Made by a program: the position numbers and the translations under genes. From Algivirga pacifica (GTDB lineage Bacteria; Bacteroidota; Bacteroidia; Cytophagales; Flammeovirgaceae): DNA of 64,000 bases. The stretch lies in assembly GCF_039543525.1 (NCBI RefSeq), contig NZ_BAABJX010000007.1, positions 37,565 through 101,564 of the forward strand, read 5' to 3'. Numbering within the stretch: position 1 is the stretch's first letter; each line of letters begins with the position of its first letter. Positions 44,179-52,450 of this stretch are shown here, piece after piece. The notes under the pieces were generated by a model. That model was not told the origin of the DNA and made no database searches. It saw only the letters and a program-made list of their open reading frames with translations.

Positions 44179-45399
44179 TTATCTGATTTTCAGGGTAGCA
44201 ATGGTCACTGTAGCCAGAATCAACCCTACAATCCAAAAACGATTGACAATCTTTGGTTCTGGGATACCTCCTAGTTGATAGTGATGGTGGATTGGTGACA
44301 TACGGAAAATTCGTTTTCCTTCTCCAAATTTCTTTCGAGTATACTTGAAATATCCAACCTGCATGATTACGGAAAGATTCTCAATCAAGAATACTCCACA
44401 AAGAATTGGTAACATCAACTCTTTTCTCAAGATAATTGCCAATACTGCAATTACTCCTCCCAAAGACAAACTACCGGTATCGCCCATAAAGACCTGTGCC
44501 GGGAAAGAGTTATACCATAAGAACCCAATACATGCACCTAAGAATGCGGCACAAAAGATAGCCACTTCTCCAGTATTAGGGATGTACATGATATTGAGAT
44601 AATCTGCAAAAATCATGTTACCGGATACATAGGCGAAAATTGCCAAAGCAAAGCCAATGATTCCTGAAGAACCTGCAGCAAGACCATCCAAACCATCTGT
44701 GATGTTGGCGCCATTGGAAACAGCTGTCACAATGATAATGACAAGAATAACGTAGAAAATATTAGTCAGCATATCTACTCCTCCAGGGATCAGACTATGA
44801 TAATCCAGTTCATATCCTTTCAAGAAGGGAAAGGTTGTCACCAATGCTTTAATATCCTGATAGTCTTTTCCGGCCTGTAGTTGTGTGATTGACATAGAGA
44901 TATCTACATGATCAAAAAATTCTCTTACGACAATATCATCATGCATAATCATCGTTACCCCTACAATCAATCCTAGCCCTACCTGTCCTACAATTTTCAG
45001 TTTACCAGGAAGGCCTTCTTTATTTCTTTTGATTTTCTTTAGGTAATCATCTACAAAACCAATGATCCCTGTCCAAATCAAGGATACCAGTAATAACTGT
45101 ATATAAATATTGGTCAGGTCTGCCAATAATAAAACAGGAACGGCAATCGCTCCAATGATAATCAAGCCACCCATCGTAGGGGTTCCTTGCTTCTGCATCT
45201 GTCCTTCCAGACCTAAGTCACGGACAATCTCTCCCATCTGCATTTTTTGTAGCATCTGTATAATACGCTTGCCAAAGATGGTCGCAAACAATACGGAAGT
45301 CACTGCTGCCACCATTGCCCTAAACGTTATATACTTAAAAAGTCCAGCTCCTGGTAAATCACTATGAGACTGTAGATATTCAAATAAATGATATAACAT
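44179..45399 (-). CDS. mraY: Phospho-MurNAc-pentapeptide transferase MraY
   Basis: A 406-residue integral membrane enzyme with about ten helices. The catalytic stretch NGANITDGLDGLAAG, the early GTPTMGGLIII and the late MSPIHHHYQLGG carry the conserved Asp and His residues of MraY. It transfers phospho-MurNAc-pentapeptide to undecaprenyl phosphate, making lipid I. It is a little longer than the ~360-residue E. coli enzyme because of an inserted periplasmic loop of about 60 residues (about 155-215, with DHVDISMSITQLQAGKD). murE lies upstream across a heptamer array. Confidence 0.97.
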   Translation of the reverse strand: MLYHLFEYLQSHSDLPGAGLFKYITFRAMVAAVTSVLFATIFGKRIIQMLQKMQMGEIVRDLGLEGQMQKQGTPTMGGLIIIGAIAVPVLLLADLTNIYIQLLLVSLIWTGIIGFVDDYLKKIKRNKEGLPGKLKIVGQVGLGLIVGVTMIMHDDIVVREFFDHVDISMSITQLQAGKDYQDIKALVTTFPFLKGYELDYHSLIPGGVDMLTNIFYVILVIIIVTAVSNGANITDGLDGLAAGSSGIIGFALAIFAYVSGNMIFADYLNIMYIPNTGEVAIFCAAFLGACIGFLWYNSFPAQVFMGDTGSLSLGGVIAVLAIILRKELMLPILCGVFLIENLSVIMQVGYFKYTRKKFGEGKRIFRMSPIHHHYQLGGIPEPKIVNRFWIVGLILATVTIATLKIR

Positions 45400-45404
45400 G
45401 TTTT

Positions 45405-45512
45405 TTTTAAGGTAAAAGGTTTTTTAAGGTAATAGGTAAAAAGTAAAAGGTAATAGGTAAAAACGCTATGATTACCTTTTACCTATTACTCTTTATCTTT
45501 TACTTTTTATTT
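45405..45512. repeat. Heptamer fold-back element between murE and mraY
   Basis: AGGTAAT/AGGTAAA units (five in phase from 45427) face inverted ATTACCT/TTTACCT units (45471-45484 and degenerate continuation). The right arm overlaps the murE stop codon and the left end is 6 bp from the mraY ATG. Confidence 0.88.
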
Positions 45513-46964
45513 TTTTAACGCCAGTTTAAGAATTTCTCTATCATCAAAAGGATAGCGTTCCCCTTTGATTTCCTGATATGTTTCATGTCCCTTTCCAGCC
45601 ACAAGAATCACATCATTGGGTTGTGCCATCTGGCAAGCAATCTTAATGGCCTCTTTTCTATCCACCACTTTACTCACCTTACGCTCCGTTACTGGTGTAA
45701 TCCCCTCCATCATATCGTTCAGAATTTCTTCCGGATCTTCAAAGCGAGGATTGTCGGATGTAAGCACTACTAAATCACTGTAGGTAGTGGCTGTCTTGGC
45801 CATCACCGGACGCTTAGTTTTATCTCGGTTTCCTCCACAACCTACTACGGTGATGATACGCTCTCCCTCTATTCTTAGCTGTTGAATTGTCTTTAGAACA
45901 TTTTCTAACGCATCAGGAGTATGAGCATAATCTACAATTGCCCGTACATTCTCTGGAGAGATAATCTGCTCAAAACGTCCGTCTGCTGAACGGATCTCAG
46001 ACAATACAGTGAGTACCTCATCAGAAGGTTCTCCCAACAATACGGCAGCACCATATACGCCCAATAGATTATAGGCATTGAAATCACCTATCAACTGGAA
46101 CCATACCTCCTTTTGATCGATCTCCATCAATAGTCCTTCAAAGGTATTGTCTACTAGTTTTCCTTTGAAATCTGCCATGGATTTCAGAGCAAATGTATGA
46201 TGCTTGGCCTTACAATTCTGTAGCATTATTGCCCCCCTTCGGTCATCGGCATTCACCAAGGCATGCGCTGAAGCTGGTAGTTGATCAAAAAGCTTCTTTT
46301 TAGCTTTGATATACTCAGGAAAGGTTCCGTGATAATCTAAATGATCATGAGAGATATTGGAGAATATCGCCACATCAAAGGATAGTCCTGCAATACGTTC
46401 CTGCACAATGGCATGAGAGCTTGCTTCCATGAAGCAGTGCGTACAATTAGCCTTCACCATTTCAGCCATCAATGCATTGATCGTCACAGCATCCGGAGTC
46501 GTCAACTTAGTAGGAATGATCGTCTCATTGATCTTATTCTCAATAGTAGATAACACTCCCGCATTATACCCCATTTTCCTAAATAGTTGGTGCAACAACA
46601 TAACGGTAGTCGTCTTTCCGTTTGTGCCTGTAATGCCCACCAATTTCAGTTTACGGGAAGGGTGATCATAAAAGGCACTCGCCAAATGCCCTGCCGCTTT
46701 TCCTGTATGCTCGATTTGAATATACGTGACTCCTTCTATCAAGTCTTCCGGTAAATCTTCACATACTACAGCTACAGCACCTTGTGTGATAGCTTTTGGT
46801 ATAAACTGATGGCCATCTGCCTCACTACCTTTAACCGCTATAAATAATCCTTTTTCCTCAACCTTACGGGAATCTAACTGAAGGTGATCAATTTCTACTG
46901 ACAGGTCACCCTGAATCAATTGATAAGTGATCCCTTCTAATATATCTTCTATTCTTTTCGTCAT
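45507..46964 (-). CDS. murE: UDP-MurNAc-tripeptide synthetase MurE (meso-DAP type)
   Basis: A 485-residue Mur ligase. ATP loop GTNGKTT (113-119), SSHAIVQERIAG, HDHLDYHGT and the C-terminal DNPR motif (404-407). DNPR is characteristic of enzymes that add meso-diaminopimelate rather than lysine, so the peptidoglycan is probably of the DAP type. Acts in the cytosol, third step of the stem peptide. It starts 255 bp downstream of ftsI, a gap with two short hairpins. Confidence 0.98.
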   Translation of the reverse strand: MTKRIEDILEGITYQLIQGDLSVEIDHLQLDSRKVEEKGLFIAVKGSEADGHQFIPKAITQGAVAVVCEDLPEDLIEGVTYIQIEHTGKAAGHLASAFYDHPSRKLKLVGITGTNGKTTTVMLLHQLFRKMGYNAGVLSTIENKINETIIPTKLTTPDAVTINALMAEMVKANCTHCFMEASSHAIVQERIAGLSFDVAIFSNISHDHLDYHGTFPEYIKAKKKLFDQLPASAHALVNADDRRGAIMLQNCKAKHHTFALKSMADFKGKLVDNTFEGLLMEIDQKEVWFQLIGDFNAYNLLGVYGAAVLLGEPSDEVLTVLSEIRSADGRFEQIISPENVRAIVDYAHTPDALENVLKTIQQLRIEGERIITVVGCGGNRDKTKRPVMAKTATTYSDLVVLTSDNPRFEDPEEILNDMMEGITPVTERKVSKVVDRKEAIKIACQMAQPNDVILVAGKGHETYQEIKGERYPFDDREILKLALKK

Positions 46965-46993
46965 ATACTCCTTGATGTAAACTTAATAAATTC

Positions 46994-47030
46994 ACAGGGC
47001 GATGCCCTGTGCTATATGGGCGACGCCCTG
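46994..47030. repeat. Two mini-palindromes in the ftsI-murE gap
   Basis: ACAGGGC-GAT-GCCCTGT (46994-47010) and GGGC-GAC-GCCC (47018-47028) are perfect stems around 3-nt loops. The remaining part of the 255-bp gap holds no gene. Confidence 0.7.
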
Positions 47031-47219
47031 TACTATGGCGCTATTTTAGGTGACACCCTATGTATTTGAGCAGTACCTGTTGCTGACCACAAAAATAACG
47101 CCTTATTAATACACTATGCTGAACAATAGGTAAAGCTTTCTTTACCATCAACTATAGGGTAAAAGATAATTGTTTTCTGTGCAAAAGAAAGGCTCATACA
47201 TTCATTTCTTTTATTCCTT

Positions 47220-49328
47220 TCAAGGAGATAAAGTCAAATAGATATGACTGCCCCTTACTGCTCGACTGCCCGGTGCAATAGACTGTTTACGTACACGTCC
47301 TCTTCCTCTAAAATGTACCTTCAGTTGCTGATTTTCCAATAAATACATCGCATCTTTTAGGGTCATTCCTCTCACATCTGCCACCACATTCGGGCCATGT
47401 AAATTTTTGCCCCAAAATACGGTATCTCCTTTGACACTGGTACGGGTCCACTCCTCTTCCAAAAGTGCTTCTTGATTCAGGTCAAATTCATCAGCCAGAT
47501 AGGACAAATCCTTATAATTACCTGCTTGTATATAAGGCAAAGACTCATACCCTTCGGAAACATTCTCCAACGTATAACTCATGGTTCTGGAGTACAGCAT
47601 ATCCGATATTGTTTTGAATACAGGGGCAGCTACTTGACCACCATGTTGGTCTTTTCCATTTGGGTTGTCTATTGCTATAAATAAGGTATATTTTGGATCA
47701 TCTGCAGGGAAATAGCCACAAAAAGACGCATAGTGATTATTGGTATATCGTCCATTATGTAGTTTCTTGGTCGTTCCCGTTTTTCCTGCAATTGAATACT
47801 GTGTGGTATAGATTCCTTTAGCTGTTCCTCTCTCCACTACGCCCACCAGCATATTCTGTAGAATCTCCAACGTTTTATTGGAGCATACCTTATCTACCAA
47901 GATCTGAGGCTCAAACACCTCTTTGACCTGATTGCCATCCAATACTTTCTTGACTAGCATAGGCTGGATCATCTTTCCATTATTCGCTACACTATTAAAA
48001 AAGGTCGTCAGCTGCAGAGGGGTTAGCTGTAACTCATAGCCAATAGACATCCAAGGCAAGGAGCACCCACTCCACAAAGGATCCCCTGGGCGGTTAATAT
48101 TAGGTCGACCAACTCCATCCAACTGAAATGCTATAGGTTTAGTCAAATGGAATTTTTCCAGGTACTCCAAAAAGCTTTCAGGATCTTGCTGGAAATGTCG
48201 GGCCATTAGCTTAGAAACACCAATGTTAGAAGATTTCTCGAACACCTGCTGGACGGATAATTTTCCAAATCCCCAACGGGCCGCATCCGTCATCACACAA
48301 TTATCATAAAACTCGTAACGACCATCTCCTGTACTAATCGTATCGTGAATACTAATATCAGAACCAACCTCTTCGAGCAGTGCCATCATAGAAGCCAGCT
48401 TAAAGGTAGATCCCGGTTCTACGGGTGTCTGAACGGCATAGTTCAGCGTTTCCACATAGTCTCCCTTTCCATTTTGAGTTAAGTTGACCAATGCCTTGAC
48501 CTCTCCCGTTTCTACCTCCATTAAGATGGCTACGCCATAGTTGGCCAGATGCTTTAACAAGGCTTGTCGGAGTGTTTCACTAATAAACTCCTGAAATTCC
48601 ACATTGAGTGTCGTCTCAATACTATAACCATTTTCGGTATTGACAAAGTCTTCGTCGTATAACGGCTTCCATCTTCCACCAGAAATCCTTTGATACAAGG
48701 CCTGACCATTTCTTCCCGCCAGATGGTCATTAAATGATATTTCTAAACCCCTACCGACAACTTTATTATCCTGATCTTCCCGAACAAAGCCTATGGTTCT
48801 TCTTGCCATCTCATTGAATGGTCGGAAACGCTTTTCTGTCTTTTCAAAGATCACTCCTCCCCTTTGTCTCCCTTCTCGAAAAATCGGCCATGTTCCTAAT
48901 TTTTTCTTATCCCTAAAGTGAATCAGCTTACTGCTTAACACCTTGTATTGTCTCCCTTTTTGACGAGCAGCAACAATCTCAGCCTTATATGCCTCTGCTG
49001 TTTTCTCTTGAAAAAAGCCTGAAAGCAATACACTCAAGGAGTCTATTCCTTGATGAAAAACACTATCTGCAGGAATTGTTGGATCTATTGCTAGTTTATA
49101 AAATGGAATAGATGTCGACAGCAAACTCCCATTGTCTGACAGTATGTTTCCACGTGTCGCTTTTACGGTACGAAACTGTAGACCACCCTGCTCAGCAATC
49201 TTCATCCAATGATCTCCTTCGATCCATTGGACATAACCTATTTTTCCAATAATTGCCAGTGCAATCAGGACACAGCCTGCAAAAACAAGCCTCACACGCA
49301 ATAATATTGATGATCGAATTCCAGCCAT
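47220..49328 (-). CDS. ftsI: Septal penicillin-binding protein FtsI with PASTA domain
   Basis: A 702-residue class B PBP. Membrane helix about 13-32. The transpeptidase motifs are STFK (307-310), SSN (366-368) and KTG (516-518). A dimerisation/pedestal region (about 55-230) contains KATRGNILSDNG. The C-terminus carries a single PASTA domain (about 645-702, PNVVADVRGMTLKDAMYLLE), common in Bacteroidota FtsI and absent from E. coli. It cross-links septal peptidoglycan with FtsW. Confidence 0.97.
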   Translation of the reverse strand: MAGIRSSILLRVRLVFAGCVLIALAIIGKIGYVQWIEGDHWMKIAEQGGLQFRTVKATRGNILSDNGSLLSTSIPFYKLAIDPTIPADSVFHQGIDSLSVLLSGFFQEKTAEAYKAEIVAARQKGRQYKVLSSKLIHFRDKKKLGTWPIFREGRQRGGVIFEKTEKRFRPFNEMARRTIGFVREDQDNKVVGRGLEISFNDHLAGRNGQALYQRISGGRWKPLYDEDFVNTENGYSIETTLNVEFQEFISETLRQALLKHLANYGVAILMEVETGEVKALVNLTQNGKGDYVETLNYAVQTPVEPGSTFKLASMMALLEEVGSDISIHDTISTGDGRYEFYDNCVMTDAARWGFGKLSVQQVFEKSSNIGVSKLMARHFQQDPESFLEYLEKFHLTKPIAFQLDGVGRPNINRPGDPLWSGCSLPWMSIGYELQLTPLQLTTFFNSVANNGKMIQPMLVKKVLDGNQVKEVFEPQILVDKVCSNKTLEILQNMLVGVVERGTAKGIYTTQYSIAGKTGTTKKLHNGRYTNNHYASFCGYFPADDPKYTLFIAIDNPNGKDQHGGQVAAPVFKTISDMLYSRTMSYTLENVSEGYESLPYIQAGNYKDLSYLADEFDLNQEALLEEEWTRTSVKGDTVFWGKNLHGPNVVADVRGMTLKDAMYLLENQQLKVHFRGRGRVRKQSIAPGSRAVRGSHIYLTLSP

Positions 49329-49629
49329 AGTAATTTCCTTTTTAGAGGAAACAAAAAATTGTTTGTTGTTTTTAAAGGTCTTTCATTCTGGATTATAGGA
49401 AAGACTAATTCATAGGTATTTAAAAAATACTACTCTTTAGAGCCCTTTAGATTAACGGATATCTAGTGGACCAAACGCTAAGTTTTCTAATAGAAATAAA
49501 AGTGCTACTTCCATTTGGATATAAGGAATAGAGACTTCTAAAGAATAATTATTAATCCTTCTTCCTTAAACCATTTGAAAGGGCACTTAGCTATAAGTTT
49601 ACTTAGCAATCCACCCCCTAGTAGTCATA
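49329..49629. other. Non-coding ftsL-ftsI gap
   Basis: About 300 bp of AT-rich sequence with no gene, array or strong hairpin seen. Confidence 0.5.
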
Positions 49630-49989
49630 TTAATCTTCTATGATAATAGGAAGCTCCTTAAAGTCTTTTAGGCCAAGTGGTCTTACGCGTTTTTCAATTT
49701 CAGCCCTTCTGCTCTGCAACATAAAGTCATATTTGAGTGTTTGATACTCCACTCTCAATACCTCTACATTCCTATGCAGCTTATTTATTTCCGTATTTAG
49801 TTTCTCAGCCCTAAATGTATTACCGATATATAAAATGCCCAAAACGGTGATAAACAAAAAGTAGGGCAAATAATCAACGGTATTGGTATTTTCTGCCGCA
49901 ATGGAAATATGAAGCTTTGACTGCAGCCATCCATTGAACTTATAAGATACCGGTTTCCGAGGTGGTTTCTTGTATGTATTTGTCTTCAT
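49630..49989 (-). CDS. FtsL-like divisome protein
   Basis: A 119-residue bitopic protein. Basic cytosolic part (1-40, KPPRKPVSYKF), one membrane helix (about 43-62, YLPYFLFITVLGILYIGNTF), and a periplasmic coiled coil (about 65-105, LNTEINKLHRNVEVLRVEYQTLKYD). Position between rsmH and ftsI and this topology identify it as the FtsL analogue, which bridges FtsQ and FtsB-type partners. The sequence itself is too divergent for a firm family match. Confidence 0.85.
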   Translation of the reverse strand: MKTNTYKKPPRKPVSYKFNGWLQSKLHISIAAENTNTVDYLPYFLFITVLGILYIGNTFRAEKLNTEINKLHRNVEVLRVEYQTLKYDFMLQSRRAEIEKRVRPLGLKDFKELPIIIED

Positions 49990-50008
49990 CGTTCTTTTTA
50001 ATTGGTCA

Positions 50009-50064
50009 TCATCGGTTATTGCTTATCGGTTATTGCTTATCGATTGTAAGCGCTACGCGATAAC
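50009..50064. repeat. Heptamer-phased array upstream of the FtsL-like gene
   Basis: TTATTGC and TTATCGG units alternate in 7-nt phase, then TTATCGA, TTGTAAG, CGCTACG and CGATAAC. The TTATCGG unit is shared with 24268-24274. It lies in the rsmH-ftsL gap, 20 bp before the FtsL-like start codon. Confidence 0.65.
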
Positions 50065-50114
50065 TCACATTTGGCGTGGGCTTCATAAACTGACATTGCA
50101 CGTAGAAAGAGTGG

Positions 50115-50279
50115 TGCAAACCCGGTGCAGGTCGTAGGCTGGAGCCTACGACCAGTGTCTACCATTCCGTTAAGTTGACGGCATTGACCCTACGGCCAGT
50201 GTCTACCTTTATATTTTCGGCTATACCTATACTAGATACTGGTCGTAGCGTCCTCGCTGCGACCTGCAGCGGGTTTGCA
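50115..50279. repeat. Large inverted repeat in the rsmH-ftsL gap
   Basis: GTGCAAACCCG followed by GCAGGTCG at 50116-50138 is mirrored by CGACCTGCAGCGGGTTTGCAC ending at 50279. Both flank tracts that read TCGTAGGCT...AGCCTACGA and GTCGTAGCG...CGCTGCGAC. The interior contains the dispersed repeat at 50171-50187. Confidence 0.7.
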
Positions 50280-50344
50280 CTACTCTTTATATATGTACTG
50301 CTTCCTTCACTTGACAGCATTGGACTCTAGCCTACACCAGTGCC

Positions 50345-50421
50345 TAGGGGGTACCTCTAGAGTTTTCAGCTATACTTCTACCGACGGGTACCCACTAGGG
50401 GTACCCCTAGAGTTTTTCGGC
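50345..50421. repeat. Duplicated rsmH terminus with 16-bp palindrome
   Basis: CTAGGGGTACCCCTAG (50395-50410) is a perfect palindrome overlapping the rsmH stop codon. A near copy of it plus the last rsmH codons (AGAGTTTTCAGC) lies about 50 bp away at 50345-50371. This looks like a small duplication of the gene end. Confidence 0.6.
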
Positions 50422-51306
50422 AATTCGAAGCTTAGCACTTCTTGCTCTTCGGTTTCGTCCGATTTCTTCCTCTGAAGCTACAATTGGCTTGCCACTTATA
50501 GGCTTCAACGGACGAATAATATTCCCATAAAAATCTTTTTCCATTTCTCCCTCAAAATTGCCTGTCTTCATAAAGTTTTTTACCAATCGGTCTTCCAAAG
50601 AGTGATAAGACATTATCACCAATCGTCCACCCGGGCTTAAAACTTCTGCCGACTGCTGTAGCATTTCTTCCAATGCTTTCAACTCGTCATTCACTACAAT
50701 TCTAATGGCCTGAAAAATCTGGGCAAAGTATTTATTCTCTTTTCCTCTTGGAGCACAGGTTGACAATACTTTCATGAGCTGTCCGGTAGTATCGATGGAC
50801 TGATTGTGTCTCTCTCTTACGATAGTAGCTGCTACTTTACCAGCATTCTTTACCTCCCCATACAAACGCATAATACGTCTGAGCTCTTGCTCCTCATACT
50901 CATTGACTACTTCTCTGGCAGATAGTTCTGCTTGTTGGTTCATTCGCATATCCAACTCAAAGTCGCCTCTTGTTGAAAACCCTCGCTCAAATTTATCAAT
51001 CTGGTGAGAGGAAATCCCCAAGTCTCCCAAGATACCATCTACTTTTCGGAAACCCTTTAAGCGAAGGTATTTTTTAAGATAACGGAAATTTGAGTCCACA
51101 AATATAAAATTATCTCCTTCTAATGCTTTTGTATTCTCAAAAGCGTCCTCATCCTGATCAAAGGAGATGAGTTTTCCGGTAGTCAGTTGTTCCAAAATCG
51201 CCTTAGAGTGTCCTCCCCCTCCAAAGGTAACATCCACATAGGTTTGGTCAGGTTGTATATTGAGTCCATCCAGGCACTCTTGAAGCATTACGGGAACGTG
51301 ATACAT
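50407..51306 (-). CDS. rsmH: 16S rRNA m4C1402 methyltransferase RsmH (MraW)
   Basis: A 299-residue SAM-dependent enzyme. GGGGHS (29-34) in VDVTFGGGGHSKAIL is the cofactor loop, followed by GDLGISSHQID and the late IMSYHSLEDRLVKNF and GRNRRARSAKLRIAEKL. It methylates N4 of C1402 in 16S rRNA. It is the first gene of the dcw cluster here; the usual mraZ in front is absent. A TACCTTTG promoter element lies 150 bp upstream. Confidence 0.98.
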   Translation of the reverse strand: MYHVPVMLQECLDGLNIQPDQTYVDVTFGGGGHSKAILEQLTTGKLISFDQDEDAFENTKALEGDNFIFVDSNFRYLKKYLRLKGFRKVDGILGDLGISSHQIDKFERGFSTRGDFELDMRMNQQAELSAREVVNEYEEQELRRIMRLYGEVKNAGKVAATIVRERHNQSIDTTGQLMKVLSTCAPRGKENKYFAQIFQAIRIVVNDELKALEEMLQQSAEVLSPGGRLVIMSYHSLEDRLVKNFMKTGNFEGEMEKDFYGNIIRPLKPISGKPIVASEEEIGRNRRARSAKLRIAEKL

Positions 51307-51332
51307 ATAGTTGTTAATTTATTCATTTAAAT

Positions 51333-51365
51333 ACTTTAAGAACCTTCTGACTCCCCTTCAGGGTT
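51333..51365 (-). promoter_or_regulatory. Leader hairpin upstream of rsmH
   Basis: On the minus strand GAACC and CTGA pair with TCAG and GGTTC around an A/G-rich loop, 30 bp before the ATG. Not recognised as a riboswitch. Confidence 0.35.
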
Positions 51366-51456
51366 CCTCTTCTTGTCTTTAACGCATTTACTAATAATGA
51401 TCCCAAGATTTGATGATGGAGATCAATTTTTAAATGAGTGAAGGTTCTCTTCTTTG

Positions 51457-51464
51457 CAAAGGTA
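51457..51464 (-). promoter_or_regulatory. Putative -7 element TACCTTTG of the dcw cluster
   Basis: TAnnTTTG on the minus strand, 150 bp before the rsmH ATG. No clean -33 TTTG at 19-21 bp was found. Confidence 0.5.
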
Positions 51465-51766
51465 AACGGAATGTAGGAAACGGAATAAATTCCTTGTAAA
51501 AAAAGGCACTTTTTGCAAACAAATTCCTTAAACAAAGGCATTTACAAGCAAGAGAGGGTGTCAAAAATACGTTTAACAATTAAACCAGCCTCTCCAAGTA
51601 TATTCGTTAAAACGATTACAAAGTTATTTAGAATATTTCAAAATAATATACTAAATGACACTTACTATTGTATTGTGGTCATTCCGAATATAATTTTAGG
51701 GCACATTGGAGAAAACTATTATAATTTCATTCATTTTTTATCACATTTAAAACGAAAGCAATCTGT

Positions 51767-52414
51767 ATGAGTTGGCTAACGAAGACGTTAAACAGTTCAG
51801 TCGGCAAAAAGCTGATGATGGCCATTTCCGGGCTCTTGCTAATTTTATTCTTAGTGGGACACCTGGCAGGTAACTTATTACTGTTGAGAGGCGACGAAGG
51901 TAAAGCATTTAACGAATATGCTGAATTCATGTCGACAAACCCTGGCGTACAATTTACGGCTTGGGCATTTAAAGTATTTTTTGCGGTACACATTATTTGG
52001 GCAATTATCCTAATTCTTAAAAATAGAGCTGCAAGAGGTGGACAAGGATATGCTAAAGTTAATACAAGTGGCAGCAGTGCTTCCCGTTACATGGGGGTAT
52101 TGGGCTCACTGATTTTTGTATTCTTGGTTATTCACCTGGGACAGTTTTGGGCACAAGTACATTACGGAGGCTTGACAGACTTGTATGCTGAGGTAGTTCG
52201 TACTTACCAAAACCCAATCTGGGTAGCTATTTATGTGTTCTCTATGGTTGTATTGGCATACCACTTATGGCACGGTTTCCAGAGTGCATTCCAAACTTTG
52301 GGCGTGAACAACAAAAAGTATACACCAATAGTTAAGGCAGCAGGATATGGGTACGCTGTTGTAATCCCATTCATGTTTGCGATTATTCCGGTGATTATGT
52401 TTATCAGCAAATAA
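51767..52414 (+). CDS. sdhC: Succinate dehydrogenase cytochrome b558 subunit
   Basis: A 215-residue membrane protein with five hydrophobic helices (about 15-38, 62-86, 105-130, 155-178, 195-215). His residues in LVGHLAGNL, FFAVHIIW, LVIHLG and LAYHLWHG are candidate haem ligands, as expected for the b558-type (single-subunit, no SdhD) anchor of Bacteroidota and Bacillus-like complexes. It binds haem and reduces menaquinone. First gene of sdhCAB; a weak promoter-like stretch lies at 51668-51698. The upstream divergent region 51307-51766 holds no other gene. Confidence 0.95.
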   Translation: MSWLTKTLNSSVGKKLMMAISGLLLILFLVGHLAGNLLLLRGDEGKAFNEYAEFMSTNPGVQFTAWAFKVFFAVHIIWAIILILKNRAARGGQGYAKVNTSGSSASRYMGVLGSLIFVFLVIHLGQFWAQVHYGGLTDLYAEVVRTYQNPIWVAIYVFSMVVLAYHLWHGFQSAFQTLGVNNKKYTPIVKAAGYGYAVVIPFMFAIIPVIMFISK

Positions 52415-52450
52415 TCGGTCTTTTCCTTTAACCTGAAAAAAACGAAAGAG

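Noticed and set aside
51323..51541. A remnant of mraZ upstream of rsmH
   Set aside because: The translated sequence has no MraZ (SpoVT/AbrB-like) motif, and TGGG-type operator repeats are not present.
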